A stretch of 64,000 nucleotides of DNA from Neospora caninum Liverpool (lineage: Eukaryota > Apicomplexa > Conoidasida > Eucoccidiorida > Sarcocystidae), in contig NC_018395.1 in NCBI RefSeq assembly GCF_000208865.1, forward strand, positions 2,573,920 through 2,637,919, given 5' to 3'. Below, piece after piece: positions 47,816 to 61,321 of the stretch. Every line of letters begins with the position of its first letter. The first letter of the stretch is position 1. The notes below the pieces were generated by a model, which searched no databases, was not told the DNA's origin, and was given only the letters and a program-made list of their open reading frames with translations. A program made the position numbers and the translations under genes.

Positions 47816-50800
47816 CTTGTCTTTCGATGTGCGTGGAGAAAAAGCCGGAAGCACGAAAGCGCGAAAGCGCGTCTTCTCCAGACCCGACTGGCCCTGGAAA
47901 CGCGCAGCCGCGAAGGAAGTTCGAAGAAGCACGAGGGAAACCTGCCAGCGGAGGGGCGGCGGCGCCGTGCTGAGCGAGATCGTCCAGAGAGGCGCTCTCG
48001 GGAGAAGCGAGAAGACAAAATCCGTCACTTTGACGAGCTCGGGCGGTCATTAGATCGCTACCAACTCACCGGCAACCCGCCGCTCGGTGTGCGCAGCCGC
48101 CATTCTCTTCCGCATGTTCTGCCACCAGGAAAACGGCAGTCGGCCCCCAAGCCAGCGATGCCGTTTCGCCCGGAATCCAAAGGTCCGTTCAGAACAAGCA
48201 AAAGAAACCCTTTTCTACGGACACAGCAGGCGGCGAGATGCGTTTAAAAAGGTTCATGCAGAGCCGAAAGAGGTAACACGAAGCAAGAGGTCTGTCTGCC
48301 CGGTGGAGGCGCTGCCAGCGTCACCATGGCCGAAAAATCTGGAAAGCGACCGCTAACCCCGCGTCTGGGACGGACACGAAAACAACAGAGGCGAGAACTC
48401 AAGTCGTTGGAAGACTTCAGGAAAAGCTTTCACAGACCGGAAGTGGACGAGAACTCGAAAAACCCTGCGCAAACCAGAGGACAGCCCAGGCTCGCGGGTG
48501 GCCGGAGCTCCTGCCGCCGGCAAGGGAAGAATGTTCCGAGGACAGCCACAAAAGCCTTCTCGCTTGTCGGGGAATCAAACCCAGCTGTGGAAGACCTCGG
48601 AAGGATACGGGGAAAATGGACAAAGCTGTTGGACGCGTGGGAATCTGTAGGACTTCGGTTGCCAGCGACTCCCTGGAGGGTTCGTGGTGGAGCCGTGTGC
48701 TGGATGGCCAGAAGGACAGACAACCCACAATGCCGGCAGAAACGGAAAATGCACACCACGGGGAAGGATAGGAAAGGGAGAAACGGCGCAGGTTTTCCAG
48801 CGAGATACACAGAGCACCGCCGTGTGTGTTGTTCAGTGGTGAGAAAGCTGATCGACCGGCTGTTTGGCTGGGCGAGCAGCACATCAGATGTGGTCTGTCG
48901 GGACGTGCGAATTCTTGACAAAAAGCAGAAAAGATGGATTGGCGCAGATAATAGAAGAGCGGTTAATCGACGCGAGGCACCATCAGCTAGCGCTGGTCCG
49001 ATTTTCGAAATGGTTCGGAACAAATACGCGAGGTCTCGCGAAAAGTGCGATGAGAGGCGGGCGGCGGCCGAGCGACACAGCGGCATGCCAACTTGTGTAG
49101 CTCGGTTCGTCTGTCCACGCTTTGCTTGATTTTCCAGAGAAAAAACGCATGACAGTGCGTGCACTTTCGAGAAACGGAAAGGTCGGGCTCGCTTTTGAGC
49201 TTTTTTCCTTGGTACGAAGGACGGAAATCTCGCTTCCCAAGGGAGCATGATGTGCACAAGCGGAACTCCCGCGCAACGGCATCGACTGAACAGCCAAAAA
49301 AAGACGGGAAACGATCTAGAAGACAACGCCAGTGGGCGTACTTTTCTTGGTCACCTTTGCCACAAAACAGTTCCACGTTGGTTTACATGGCAACACGGAT
49401 CCTGCTTCCATTTTTAGGAAATTACTGTGTGGACGCCGTTCGTGGTCTCACGAACTGTGCGAAAAAATGTGGTAGTCGAGCCAGCTGCACGGCGCTCCTC
49501 ATGTCCCTGGTCCTCGACGCCGCCTGTTTCTCGTTCTTTTCTTCAGTCTGTGGATAGAGGCTCTCGTATGCGTTGCTGGAGAAGTACAAATGCGGCTGTG
49601 GGTGAGCAGGAATTGGCAAAAGGAACCCGATCCGGCTTTTTTCAGAAAAGCGAAGCAAAGTTCCCCGTACCGACAAAACACAGCCTGACCTAGTCATATG
49701 CCTAACAGACGGCACGGGGCAGAGCAGGTTTCCGCCTCTTGTGTCCTGCCCATCGCAACTGCATCCGACAAATAGAACCACCTCGCTGGTGGAGCAGAGC
49801 TACGTGTTAAAATGTCCACAATGCCACACTGATCATGCTCTGTCGAAACCAAGGGACACCGAGAAGCGCAACGTTTTCACTGTGCGTAATGCAGCACGAT
49901 GAACTTGCCAAATGGGGCTTTGCATATGTTTCAGTTTCCGCCTCTCAATTCGATCAGCATGTAAGAACGACGCACTTGAGCGCAAAAACGCAACGTTCAA
50001 GTGTACACCTGCAGATATAGATTGTGCAAATGCGTACTCCGCAATCGCTTGGACCTCGGCATACATGCGGAGGCGAGTAAACCAACAAACACGTTGGTTT
50101 TTGCACGCTTCATGATTTATATTGACCTGTACACGTGGATGTATTATATACGACCCCAGATATGCAAATGAATCTCTGGAGGGATATGTGCACGCAAGGT
50201 TACTGGCACGGCTGTCGAAATGCACAGAGGTGGACAGCTCAGGCGGAATCGACGGACATCTGCATATACATGACACATCCGTGTGCAATTCTACAAACGC
50301 CCGAACCTAGAACGTTGGATAGATAGAGACGACCCTCGACAATGACCTGTACAGAACGTATTAGTCAGAGCAAGAACCTAAACGATCGTGGCGGTCTGAC
50401 GTAATATCGGCTTCGGAGGTTTGATAGTGGACCGGTTAACCGCGGAGTTCACGGGTTTGAAAGAGCGGCCTGCGCCACCAAAAGAGGTGCTTCCGTTTCC
50501 GGCGACACGTTCGCTGCAAAACAAAAGATCGCAAGTGCAAACAGTCAAGGACCATTTTCATCGTAGGGTGGGCTTCACCCTAGCAAGCTTCACCGCACAA
50601 AGATCCGTCACACTCTGCAACCGATCCAAAGTAAACTTCAAACTCAGAAAGTAGCTTCTCCACTCTGTTAAAGGAAACGGTCACTTTCCCGCAGCATAAT
50701 AATACTACGGATAACTAAACTGGATACATACAGGCATGCATTGACATAAGAGGCGCACGCAAACATACTGTCGAATATTGAGCATAAAGACGTTTTTACA

Positions 50801-51180
50801 TCCGCACGCTCAGCCATACGTGCCCGCCTCGGACAGGTTGTCTGTTGATGTGGCCATTTAGAAGAGTTTCTTCTCTCGTTTTTCGTGTTTGTTGACTCGT
50901 GTGCCTCCTCCAACCCTGGTCAATTAGCTTCTGTCTCTCTTGTTAAGCATCGACCCTACACCAGGTGAGGCTTTTTTGCGGTTTCTTTTTTCCGTTCCCG
51001 TAGATCTTCTTTCCCCGCCTGTAGGCCCTCGGGTCCGCTCCCTCCTCATATGACAGAAGACAATTACAAGGGTAGGGAGGCCTCTCCCCTGTTTCGTGCG
51101 CCTCGCGCACTTCTGTCTCGGTAAACTCTCTCCATTTTAAAGGGTGCATCTTTGTAGGAAGAAGGGAGAAACACACAAAC
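47816..51180. other. Intergenic region between two minus-strand genes
   Basis: Should contain the promoter of the GPR180-like gene (left) and the 3' untranslated region of the Ca2+-ATPase (right). A plus-strand frame of 267 codons (48326-49129, MAEKSGKRPLTPRLGRTRK) and an overlapping minus-strand frame of 298 codons (49326-48430) exist; neither shows family similarity. The part from 49800 to 50900 is comparatively AT-rich with no long frames. No gene is called. Confidence 0.4.
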
Positions 51181-54100
51181 TTACATTAGAGCGCGCTTTT
51201 GTTCAGATGTCATGCCTAAGCCACCACCTAGGCGAACTGACAAGCGCTCGGAAGAAAGCCTGACAAAGACGAGCGAGAGGCAATGGAGACAGGGGCAAGG
51301 AAAAGATATCACGTCTCGGACCGTTGCAAACATAGCCCAGGCGTCTGTACACAACCCGAGAATACGTGGATTTGCGGAGACTTCTCGAAAGATCGATTTC
51401 AAGTCGGCCAAGGCTCAGAAGTGCACCCATGAAGAGAAACATGCATAGGTTTCCTATCTAGGCGTGCAGAACACACCGAAGAACTCGAGCAACACGAGCA
51501 GGCGGCGACAAAGGAAAAGAACATGAGAGAGGGCATCGGCGGTGGAGATGCGGAAAAAAGAGTGCCGAGTGTGCACGGATCTATGCATTTGCGGGAAACG
51601 ACTGAATCAAACGTGAGGCTGTACCTTCCTCGAGATGCGAGAGCAAGGGAGGGGCCTTCGTGAAGTAAATCGACTTCCTTCTTTCCTGTCTCTGGCAAAA
51701 AGGTGTAGGGGATGAGGTGAAGGAGAAATCCCACCAAGACACTGCCGGCGCCAAAGGCGATGGAAATTCCCCATTGAACCGCCGTCAGTCCCTGAAGATT
51801 CCCGGCAGAGACAGAGGACGAAACAAGAAAAACGGAAGCCTTTTCTTTCAGAAGCCGTTCTGTGGGGATATCGGTGAGGCGGAGGGTCCAAAGCCCACAA
51901 CTGGGCGAGAAGGCGAGCGTGATGCCACGAGGCGCATGTTTATCTTTCTAGGTTGATTTTGCACATTCGATGACGACAAAGACGAGGCCCTCGCTGAAAC
52001 CCCTAGACCACGACCTCGAGCAGTCACAGAGCCGAACTCGGATCGTTTCTGAGGTTGCCTCCTTGCAAACTCTCGTTGCTTGCCTCGAGCGCGTCCCCGT
52101 CTCTTCCCTTTCGTCTCTCCCTCTCTTTTGTGTGATCTTCCTGTTTCTGTCCTGTTCTATCTCCACTTCTCCCCGCTGTTGCTTCTTCTTCTCTTCTTCT
52201 CTTCTCGTGCCTCGTCCCCTCTCTCCCCTCGACTTCGCTGTTCTTTCCCTCTCCCCGCCCCCCGTGTCTCGGTTCTTTCGCTTCTCGTTGTGTGTCGGCA
52301 CCTGCAGGGTTACTAGAACCCTTTAAGTGTAAGTAGAAGATATGTGAAACTATTACGATACTACTCATGTCAGGCACCATAAAGGTAATACAAAGGATCG
52401 CTTTTCTCGGTGCACGAGTCGGCACCTGCTTGTGGCAGCTCAGGGCGAGGCCGCCGAATTCCACGACGAGAACCTGGACGGTGAAGATGAAAAAGGCGAT
52501 GAAGATCCACATTTTGTTTCGGAGGACCCCAGAGAGGACGTTCCATTCGTCGTTGATCTTGCGAGCATTGATCATGTTGAAGATTTGCATAAACACAAAG
52601 ACATTGAACACCAGCGTGTAGTGTCTGGACGCGCCCAAGTCGACTCGCCACCGGTTCGCGTAATCTTCTTCATTCGAAAAGAGAAAGTAGCGACGCCCCG
52701 ACCTCAAGAGCGTTCCCGAGGCGTGACCAGTCGCATCTGGCGTGCAGTCTGAACACAGGCAGCAGAAACACACAAAGGAGAAGGACAAAAACCCACGCGA
52801 ACCCAACCGTGAGGGGCGCTTCTCGGGCATCCCTGAACGCCTTTCTTCGTCGCCTGCTCGACACATGAACCTGAACGCACATGCGCCTTATACCTATATT
52901 GACGCTGTGACATACACACAGAAACTGGATATACATATATATATATATATATATATATGGAGGGGAATCGCGAGTCTCAGAGATGTCGAGGAAAAAGATG
53001 TTTGCGCTGTTTCTCACAGTGGGGGCGTGCACCCAGCGCAGCGAACGACCTTTTGCAAAGACATTTTTATGTTTATAGACGTGTGTGGTACACGCGTGCG
53101 TGTGTAGGTATGTGTGCGTTTAGAGGGTTAGGCTTTTGGAGAGACCCTGTCGTTTTCAGTCCCTCTGTGTTGGGCTTCCGAGCCTCACCGCTGAACTCGC
53201 AAAATTCCGGAAATTCCTGACGAGTTTCGGCAGAGAGGTAAACCCAGGGGTTTTCGGGGACGAATCGGTCAGCTCCAAAAATCAGCAGAAACATGACGGT
53301 CAGTTGGTAGACAGCTTGTCCCACGATGTTTCTGAACATGATCTGCGCGATCGCGCCGAGCAAAGGAAAGAGACAGGAGCCTCCCCCCCTGTTGCGAGAG
53401 ATCAAGGAGTGCACCGAAAAAAGACAGACGCACCCAAATTGATTCATCCATACATATGTATTATCTATGTGTTATATGGGACACAACGCATTGCGATGTC
53501 CTTCTCAGCACGATTTCATCTGCAATCTATAGAGACAGATGCCACAACCCTCACCATCTATACGTGTGCACGTGCAACCCGTTGCACGTGAGAACTTTCT
53601 TTTGGCAGGCATGTCCTTCAACTGACCTTCACTGCTTTGGGTGCATGCCACGTACAAAAACATCACAAGAAACTTGTACAAGAAACTTTGTACCTCCCGC
53701 GCAACTTCCAAGACGCCCGACTCTCCGTCTCGCACACGCGTATAAATAAGTACATATATATATATATATACATACTATGTTTTCCAGTTTTGTATACCTA
53801 CCCGTATATATGCGTATATATGTATATATGTTTAGTTATATGTAGATATGTGTATATTTATATTCATATATACATGTATATATATGTCTATATACACATA
53901 TACACATATATGTATATTTATATATATATATATATGCATAGATAGACATGAACAAATGGGAAAAGGTGAAGCTGAACACGGGCACATCGTGCACTTTCCC
54001 GCTGCGTCTCGTCTCATTTTTTCTGCTTTGTGGGAACCTTCTCCGGAGGGCGCCCCAGGTCTGGGTGTTTGTGTCACAGAAGGGGGACAAAGGGGTTTTC

Positions 54101-57100
54101 TCGGTAGTCGCGCTTGCCTTGCTGATGAGGTAATCATTCCGGCTGTGAGGTTTTCGGTTTAGCAACTCGTCAGTCGGAGGCTCGGTGGCGAGCGCGAGCG
54201 ACGCGAACGAATCCATGATCAAATTCACCCACAGCATTTGCACGGCTGTCAACGGACTTTCGCGGATCATCGTCGCTGCAAAAGCGACGAGACGCGCAGG
54301 GAAGAGCGGCACAGCAACTCCACGAGGGGAACACGAACGAAAAAAATCTAGTTCTTTTTCGCGGCAACCCTTGCCGCCACTTCAGACGCTACACGACTCT
54401 GTTCACGTTTTTCTATCCTCCACGCTGAGGGAGGAGAAGAAAAGAAGAGACGAAGAGCGGAGCAAGAAGAGCGGAGAAGGAAGAGCGGAGAAACGTGGAG
54501 GAGGAAGAGCGGAGAAACGAGGAGGGAGAAACGCGGAGAGACGAGGAGGATGAAACGCGGAGAAACGAGAAGGAGGAAATGCGGAGAGACGAGGAGGAAG
54601 AAACGCGGAGAAACGAGAAGGGAGAAATGCGGAGAAACGAGGAGGAAGAAACGCGGAGAAACGAGGAGGAAGAAACGCGGAGAAACGAGGAGGAAGAGAA
54701 GACGAGAAAGACGAGAGGGCGAAAACGTAGGCACCACGATGTAAGCAAGACCTTAACATACCTGTTAGGAAAGCTGTAACGACAGCGACGACGTTAACGG
54801 TTAGTTGAAACTGAAGGAACCTTCGAATGTTGTCGTACACATTTCTTCCCCACTTCACCGCCTTCACAATGCTGCCAAAGTTGTCGTCGAGGAGGACGAT
54901 ATCGGCTGCCTGCTTCGCAACTTCTTTTCCTGCAAAGCGCCGAAAAAACGTTCGCTGGCATTCAGGCGGCTCCTCTCCGGCACATGCAGCAACGAACACC
55001 CACGGGCGCTAGTTCCTAGTTCCTGTGGAATACTCTTGTTTGCAAGAACATAGATGACGAACAAACAACCCTGTGAAATCGCAGAACGCCTGGACGCAAG
55101 CGTACCTACTACCATCCTTACGTCCATACACATGCATTTATACATATATATATATATATATATATCTTTGCATATATACTTGTGTATGTATGTGCAGAAT
55201 CCCCCTGGAATGGCATATGGGGAGGCCCATGTATGTATGTATGTATATATATATATATATATTGGTCGGTATCGAGGTGAGTGTGAACAGAGCGAAGTAT
55301 TCCTCTGTTATACATTTTTGCACCAAGACAACTCAAAGCATATGTGTATGAACATACGGCATGTGCCTGCATTCACCAGAGAATCTCTGGAAGTCGTCTC
55401 CGCGGCACACCGAGAACTAGGAAGGGACAAGTGCGCAGGTGAGGAGGCGACTCTGTGGAGTCAGTCGCGGGGAAGGAGTTAGCGGTATGCGAGGCGACGG
55501 AAACAGATATGACATCGAACACGTCGAACGGGTGATCTCGAAGCGGAGCAGCCCGGAGGAGAGATACAGACATGTGGATGCGCCGAGATACCAGACAGCC
55601 CAAGGCCTCAGAAGTCTCGACAGGGGACTTGAAACGCGCCCTGATGGGTGCGACGAGGACACCGCTTTTCGAGATTCGTGGCATCAGAGAAACACCCACC
55701 TGAGAGTCCCATCGCAAAACCCACATCGGCTTTCTTGAGAGCAGGTGCGTCGTTCGCGCCGTCGCCAGTCACTGCGACAACTGTCCCTCGCAGTTCCTTC
55801 AGTCCTACAACGAGGGCGTATTTGTCCATAGGCTGAGACCGGGCGAGCACCTCGAGACTGCAGATTGGGCAAATGCAAACAGAGTCAAGGGAAAACGCTC
55901 GAGTCCGGACCAAGCGCCGCCGCTCACGTGCGGAACGGCGAATAAGATTCCACGTTGTTGCCAACCGCACAGACCCGCGCCTCTCGCAACACTCCCCCAA
56001 CACGCAACTGAGTATTTTCGCACCTATGGAGGAAAATACGCAGATGTGTATCTACATCTATGGATGCATACATAGATAGATACATCGATGGACAGATAGA
56101 TAGATATAGACATCTCTAGATAGCTATAGATAGACAGAGAGATAGGTAGATCCTGTAGACAGAGAGTTATACAGAGCTATAGATAGCTATAGACAGCTAT
56201 AGGTAGCTACAGATAGTTAGATACACAGATAGATAGATCTCTACGTGCATATGTGTGCCTGTGTATGAGTTAGTGCTTTGTGTCAGGGTCAAGTTGGAGA
56301 GAGGATTTTCCTGACGTACTTGTCAGCAATTTCGTTGAATGCTTCGGGGAAGGCGATCACGTCGATGCGCATCTTCTTGCCGGTCCTTTTCTCTTCGGTG
56401 GGATCCCGCGGGCAATCGCAGACGGCCGTCCGGCACGCGCTGCAAACGACGCCGCCCACCAGCGCATTAAATTCGGGGCCTGTCATCGCCAATCCCTCTG
56501 AAAAGACCAGAAACCACACCCGCGAAACACGTCCCGAAGCCGGACAGATCGCTCCCTTTCCACGCCGTTTGCTCCCCCATTCTAGCAAGAAAAACACTGG
56601 AGAGTATGCGCATGCAGATCTGCGTGTCTCTGGGCGGGAATTTGGTAGGAGTGAATCATACGAGTCGATATATACATACATATATATACATATATATAAA
56701 CATATATACAGATATATACATATGTATGTGCGTGAGAATAGGCACGGGGCTGCATGCATGTAAATATATATACATATATGAGTGCATGCATGTGTACATG
56801 CATGCATGTAAATATATATACGTACAAGAAGGATACGCTTTCATGTTGGCCTATGCGCAGGAGTAGACAAGTTTGCATGGCGACACAGAGGCGCAGAACC
56901 ACGGAGGGGACGTACGGTTGTGTAGAGATATATATGCAGAGATGTGCCTTTGCACACCTTCAAGAGATTAGAGAAATACGCACGGTCGATGTGCATGCAG
57001 GGACTGGGCAAAAAGTCCAGGCAGACGCTCCCGCAGCCTCGTCGCTCTGGCTACGCGCGTCGTCGATCGGCACACTCGCCGGCCGGGGGAAACTGCAGAG

Positions 57101-57746
57101 CCGCAGAGTGACCGCGCGGCGGCTCCAGCTCAAAAACAGCACGCGCGGTTTTCTTTCTTGCACATGCATGCCAGCAAAGGAGAGACAGAGAGCGCGTATC
57201 CGTCTCTTACTTTTCTCGGGGTGGTAAATGTTGCATTTGATGGCAATCTGCTTCGCCGTTTCGATGTTATCTCCCGTGACCATCCTCACTTTGATGCCCG
57301 CATTCTGACACGCACAGACTGCCGCAGGGACTTCAGGGCGAACAGGGTCCCTGCGCGGGAAAGGAAACACGCCTGGTGAAAAAGCTGAGAGAGACAGCGC
57401 GAGAGAAGTTGGGGACGGAAAGAGAAGCAAAACGCGAACACATGAAGGCAGAGAGACCGGAGACGTGCAAAGCCGCAGGCGCCGCAGGCGCCTCGGACGC
57501 GTTGCCCGGAAAACGGGGTTGTCAGTCGAGCGAAAACCAGGCATCCCGGCGACCAGGGGAAAATGTCGACGACAATGCTTCCAAATTGCTCCCCAAACGC
57601 AGGTACTCCACAGACAAAACGCCACCGCCGCTACCGTTGTTTCGCAGCAAAAACGTCAATTTCTTCAAATGAACAATTTTTTTGCATACACACATCATAT
57701 CTCTACCTATACACATACATATATGTGTATTTATATAATTGGCATA

Positions 57747-57781
<35 letters not shown>

Positions 57782-57828
57782 GTATATTCCTACATGTATG
57801 TGCGTGTATAGAGTTGTGTATATCCATC

Positions 57829-57866
<38 letters not shown>

Positions 57867-60800
57867 AGCATGTTTATATATGTGGGCGTTGGCAGGTGTG
57901 TGCTGTCTGGGTTTTGTGGCCGTGGTACCTGATTCCGACGATGGCGAGGCACGTGAGGCCGGTTTCCATTTTTTTGAAGGGTCGGATTTCGCTGTCCTGG
58001 AGCCAGGTTGTGTCGCCTTCTTCTACGGGGATGTCCCGGTAGGCGAGGCAAATCGTTCGTAGGGCCTCGCCAGCGAGTTTGTGAATGATTTCGCGCTCAA
58101 TTGCGATGATTTTCTCTGCATCCAGAGGGGCTACGTCGCGCGCCGCCACGCATGGTATCCCTCGATCCGCGCCGTCTGGTGCGTCCTCGGGAAGTGGAAC
58201 AATCACATGCGTGCACAGCTTTAACACCGTCTCTGCTGCGCCCTTCACGAAGACGCGCAGCGTGCGCCGGCGAGAAGAAGGAAGCCGCGCTAGAGAAGGA
58301 AGAGCAGAAGACGACGAAGAAGAAGAGGAAGAATCTTGGGTTGCAGAAGACGCGCTTGGGGAACAGGAAGAGGAACTCGAACTCGGCGAATGCGCCTCGG
58401 CTGATTCGTCCCACGCGTGCACGACCGTCGTCATGATTTTCCTGTCGCTGGTAAACGGTTCGCGATGGACCAACTGAGAAAGCAAGCGAAAGAGGGAAGG
58501 CAGAGGGTATATTGGGGAGAGAGCGAAGGAGAGAAAGAAGCAGAAGAGAAAGGGAGAGAGGAGAGCGGCAGAAAAAAAGGGAGAGAAAGGGGAGGAGAAA
58601 GAAATGAAGGAGAAAGAAAGGAGAGAGAAGCACAGAGCGACCGGAAGAGAGAGAAAAAGAGAGAAAGAGAGGGAGAGAGAAACCGAAGGAGAAAGAGAAG
58701 GAGAAAGAGGAGAGAGACACATCACAGGACGCAGAAAGCAAAGAGCAGGACAGCACCGACCAGGCGCTCGACGGCAAGAACAGCGCGGAGACAGGTGAGA
58801 GCCCTTTCGACAAGAAGGCGAAAAGAACCGAACTTACGTCTGCATCTTCGAGAATTTTTTCGTCTCTTATGCGTTCGTAGTCGAAGCCCATCTCGCCAGC
58901 AAACTCCAGGAGGGCGCATTCCGTCGGGGATCCAACTTGCTTGGTGACATCGGCAGTCGTTTTGGCGACGTTGTTGCTCGCCATAGAAATCAATCTACTC
59001 CTCACGGAGGAGTCGACAGTCGACCGCGTTTCTCTCTCCAGAACGCTCGTGCTGTTTAACGCGATGTTGTCCATCAAGATCTGAGCGTCAGAGAGAGAGA
59101 CGAGGGAGAGAGTACAAAATACAGATCGCAGCAGCCCGCACACCCACTGCCGACCGCTCAGGGAAAAACGGGCAAACGAGTAGAGACGAACACACGCTCT
59201 GGGGCAGGGGCACCAGTCGCAGCGCCTGAAAATCCAGAAAGGAACTTATCAGCGGTGAAACAGAGGCTTCGCCTAGGATCAACACCTCCGGCAATTGTGT
59301 TCTCTTGTCGCCGTGTTCTTTTCGCTCTTCCTTCTCTTTCCTTCCCGTTCTTTTTTGCTTCTTCTCTTTCGTTCGACCCTCCTTTGCTTCGTCTCGTTCG
59401 CCTCTCTCTCTTGCTCTCTCCTGTTCTCTCTCTTGCTCTCTCCTGTTCTATCCCTTGCTCTCTCCCGTTCTCTCTCTTGCTCTCTCCTGTTCTATCTCTT
59501 GCTCTCTCCTGTTCTATCTCTTGCTCTCTCCTGTTCTATCTCTTGCTCTCTCCTGTTCTCTCTCTTGCTCTCTCCTGTTCTATCTCTTGCTCTCTCCTGT
59601 TCTCCCTCTTGCTCTCTCCTGTTCTCTCTCTTGCTCTCTCCTGTTCTCTCTCTTGCTCTCCCTTTCTCGCTTTCAAAGGGTTTTTTTACCTTTCTTCTGT
59701 GTCCCCGTCGCTTACCTGGAGGTGTTTTGTAGGAAAGCAGGAGCCGCGTGCGGGCCCAGGCTCTGCGGGTTTGCTTCTGCCGTCTTCTGTCGCGCTTTCC
59801 ATTCCCTTCTCGTTCGGGTTTTGGTGGGGAGTGAGCGGTCGCGCTCTGTTCTGCACTTTGCGGGCGTCGCTCGTAAGGAGGAGGCCGCGCTGGCCGATCT
59901 CTCTTCCGCGTTTTTTCCACGTCTTCCACAACTCGTCGTCTCGGTAGGTGAGGTCTGTCCCGTTCCACGCAGCCTCGACACTCATCATGTTTCTCGTCAA
60001 CGTCCCGGTTTTGTCGCTGCAGATCTCGTTTGCCCCGCCCATGGTTTCGCAGGCCGCCAGGCGCCGCACGTAGTTCTGGTCCTTCAGCATCTTCCCGATG
60101 GAGTAGGCGAGGGAAATCGTCACCGCTAGAGGAAGGCCCTCTGGCACTGCTACCACGAGAATGGTGATCGCAGTGACCAGGAAGTCCACGTGCTCGCGGC
60201 CGATGGCGCCTGCAGACGGCCGCGCGTCTTTCGCGAGAAGACCGTACAAAATCCAGTACCTGCGCAAACAGGAAAGGCTCGAGAAAAAAGGATGAACAAA
60301 CGACAGAGACGAAACCGGACAGGACACACGCACGTGCGGCGGCGGTGCGGGGGAGGAGGAATCTCGGAATCCCTGTGGTTCAAGACGCTCCGGAGGAACG
60401 CCTGGGTCTTGGTGAGCGACAGCGAAGCGAGATTGGGGGGAAGGGGGGAGCGACGTACGGCGTGGTCTACGTTTGAGAGCGGAGAGAAAGAAGACAGAGA
60501 AAAGGAAAGAAGATGCATCGAGCTGAGATGCGTGTGTGTGTGTGTGTGTGGAGATGAACGAGGGGAAGAAAACGGCCACAAAGACACACGCGTCCCTCTG
60601 GCCCCTTGCCGGCGGCACTGCGGAAAGTTAGTCTGAGGGTCCATCTGGGAGGAAAAACGAGGGAAAAGGAGGAATTGGAAAGAACCTAGATAAGCAACGA
60701 AAAAGAGCGGCAAGAGACAACGGCTCCACACACACGCTCTCAAGTCGAGTAGTGAAGTACCCACATCATCCGTAAGACATACATCTACACATACACATCT

Positions 60801-61284
60801 GCATGCGGGCGGTCTCGTGGCTTTATATATATATATATATATATATGGGAGCACTTGCAGTTATAGGTAGAAACCGATAGCTAGGTATCTTTTTTTAAGG
60901 GAGGGCCTTTTCCTGCTCTACTTACTGGAGAAAGAGGACGAAAAGCGTCAGGCAGGCGGCCATGAAACCAATCCTTCCGATATCTCTTGCCAGAGCATTC
61001 AACTTATCTACCGCACAGGACGAGTTCAGACAAGATACGCTCTTCGATGAGAACCAGAAAACCAGGCGTGGCAATGTCTACCTGTTTCGATGCATTTGAA
61101 GCTAGCGAACTCCACGAGCGCGTACACCCTGTGCTGTCTGTACATCTCTGCTTCAACCAGCATCTCTCCACGGGGCGCACCAAGGCATTTCACGCATCAC
61201 CTAGCAAAGGGGTTTCCTTCACAACCCATCGTTCACTCGGGCTCTGCAGTGAAACGCTGCCTCGCTCTCTACCAAAACACAAAG

Positions 61285-61321
<37 letters not shown>

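Noticed and set aside
48326..49129. Plus-strand open frame of 267 codons (MAEKSGKRPLTPRLGRTRK) upstream of the GPR180-like gene
   Set aside because: No recognisable motifs, Arg/Lys/Ser-rich composition, overlapped by an even longer minus-strand frame (49326-48430), and no clear promoter or splice context.
54480..54715. Regularly spaced repeats suggestive of a CRISPR array
   Set aside because: Units are contiguous without unique spacers and the genome is eukaryotic, so it is a minisatellite.
59255..60129. Plus-strand frames of up to 274 codons across the 22-base repeats
   Set aside because: They are generated by the tandem repeat and by antisense of the Ca2+-ATPase exon at 59716-60259.
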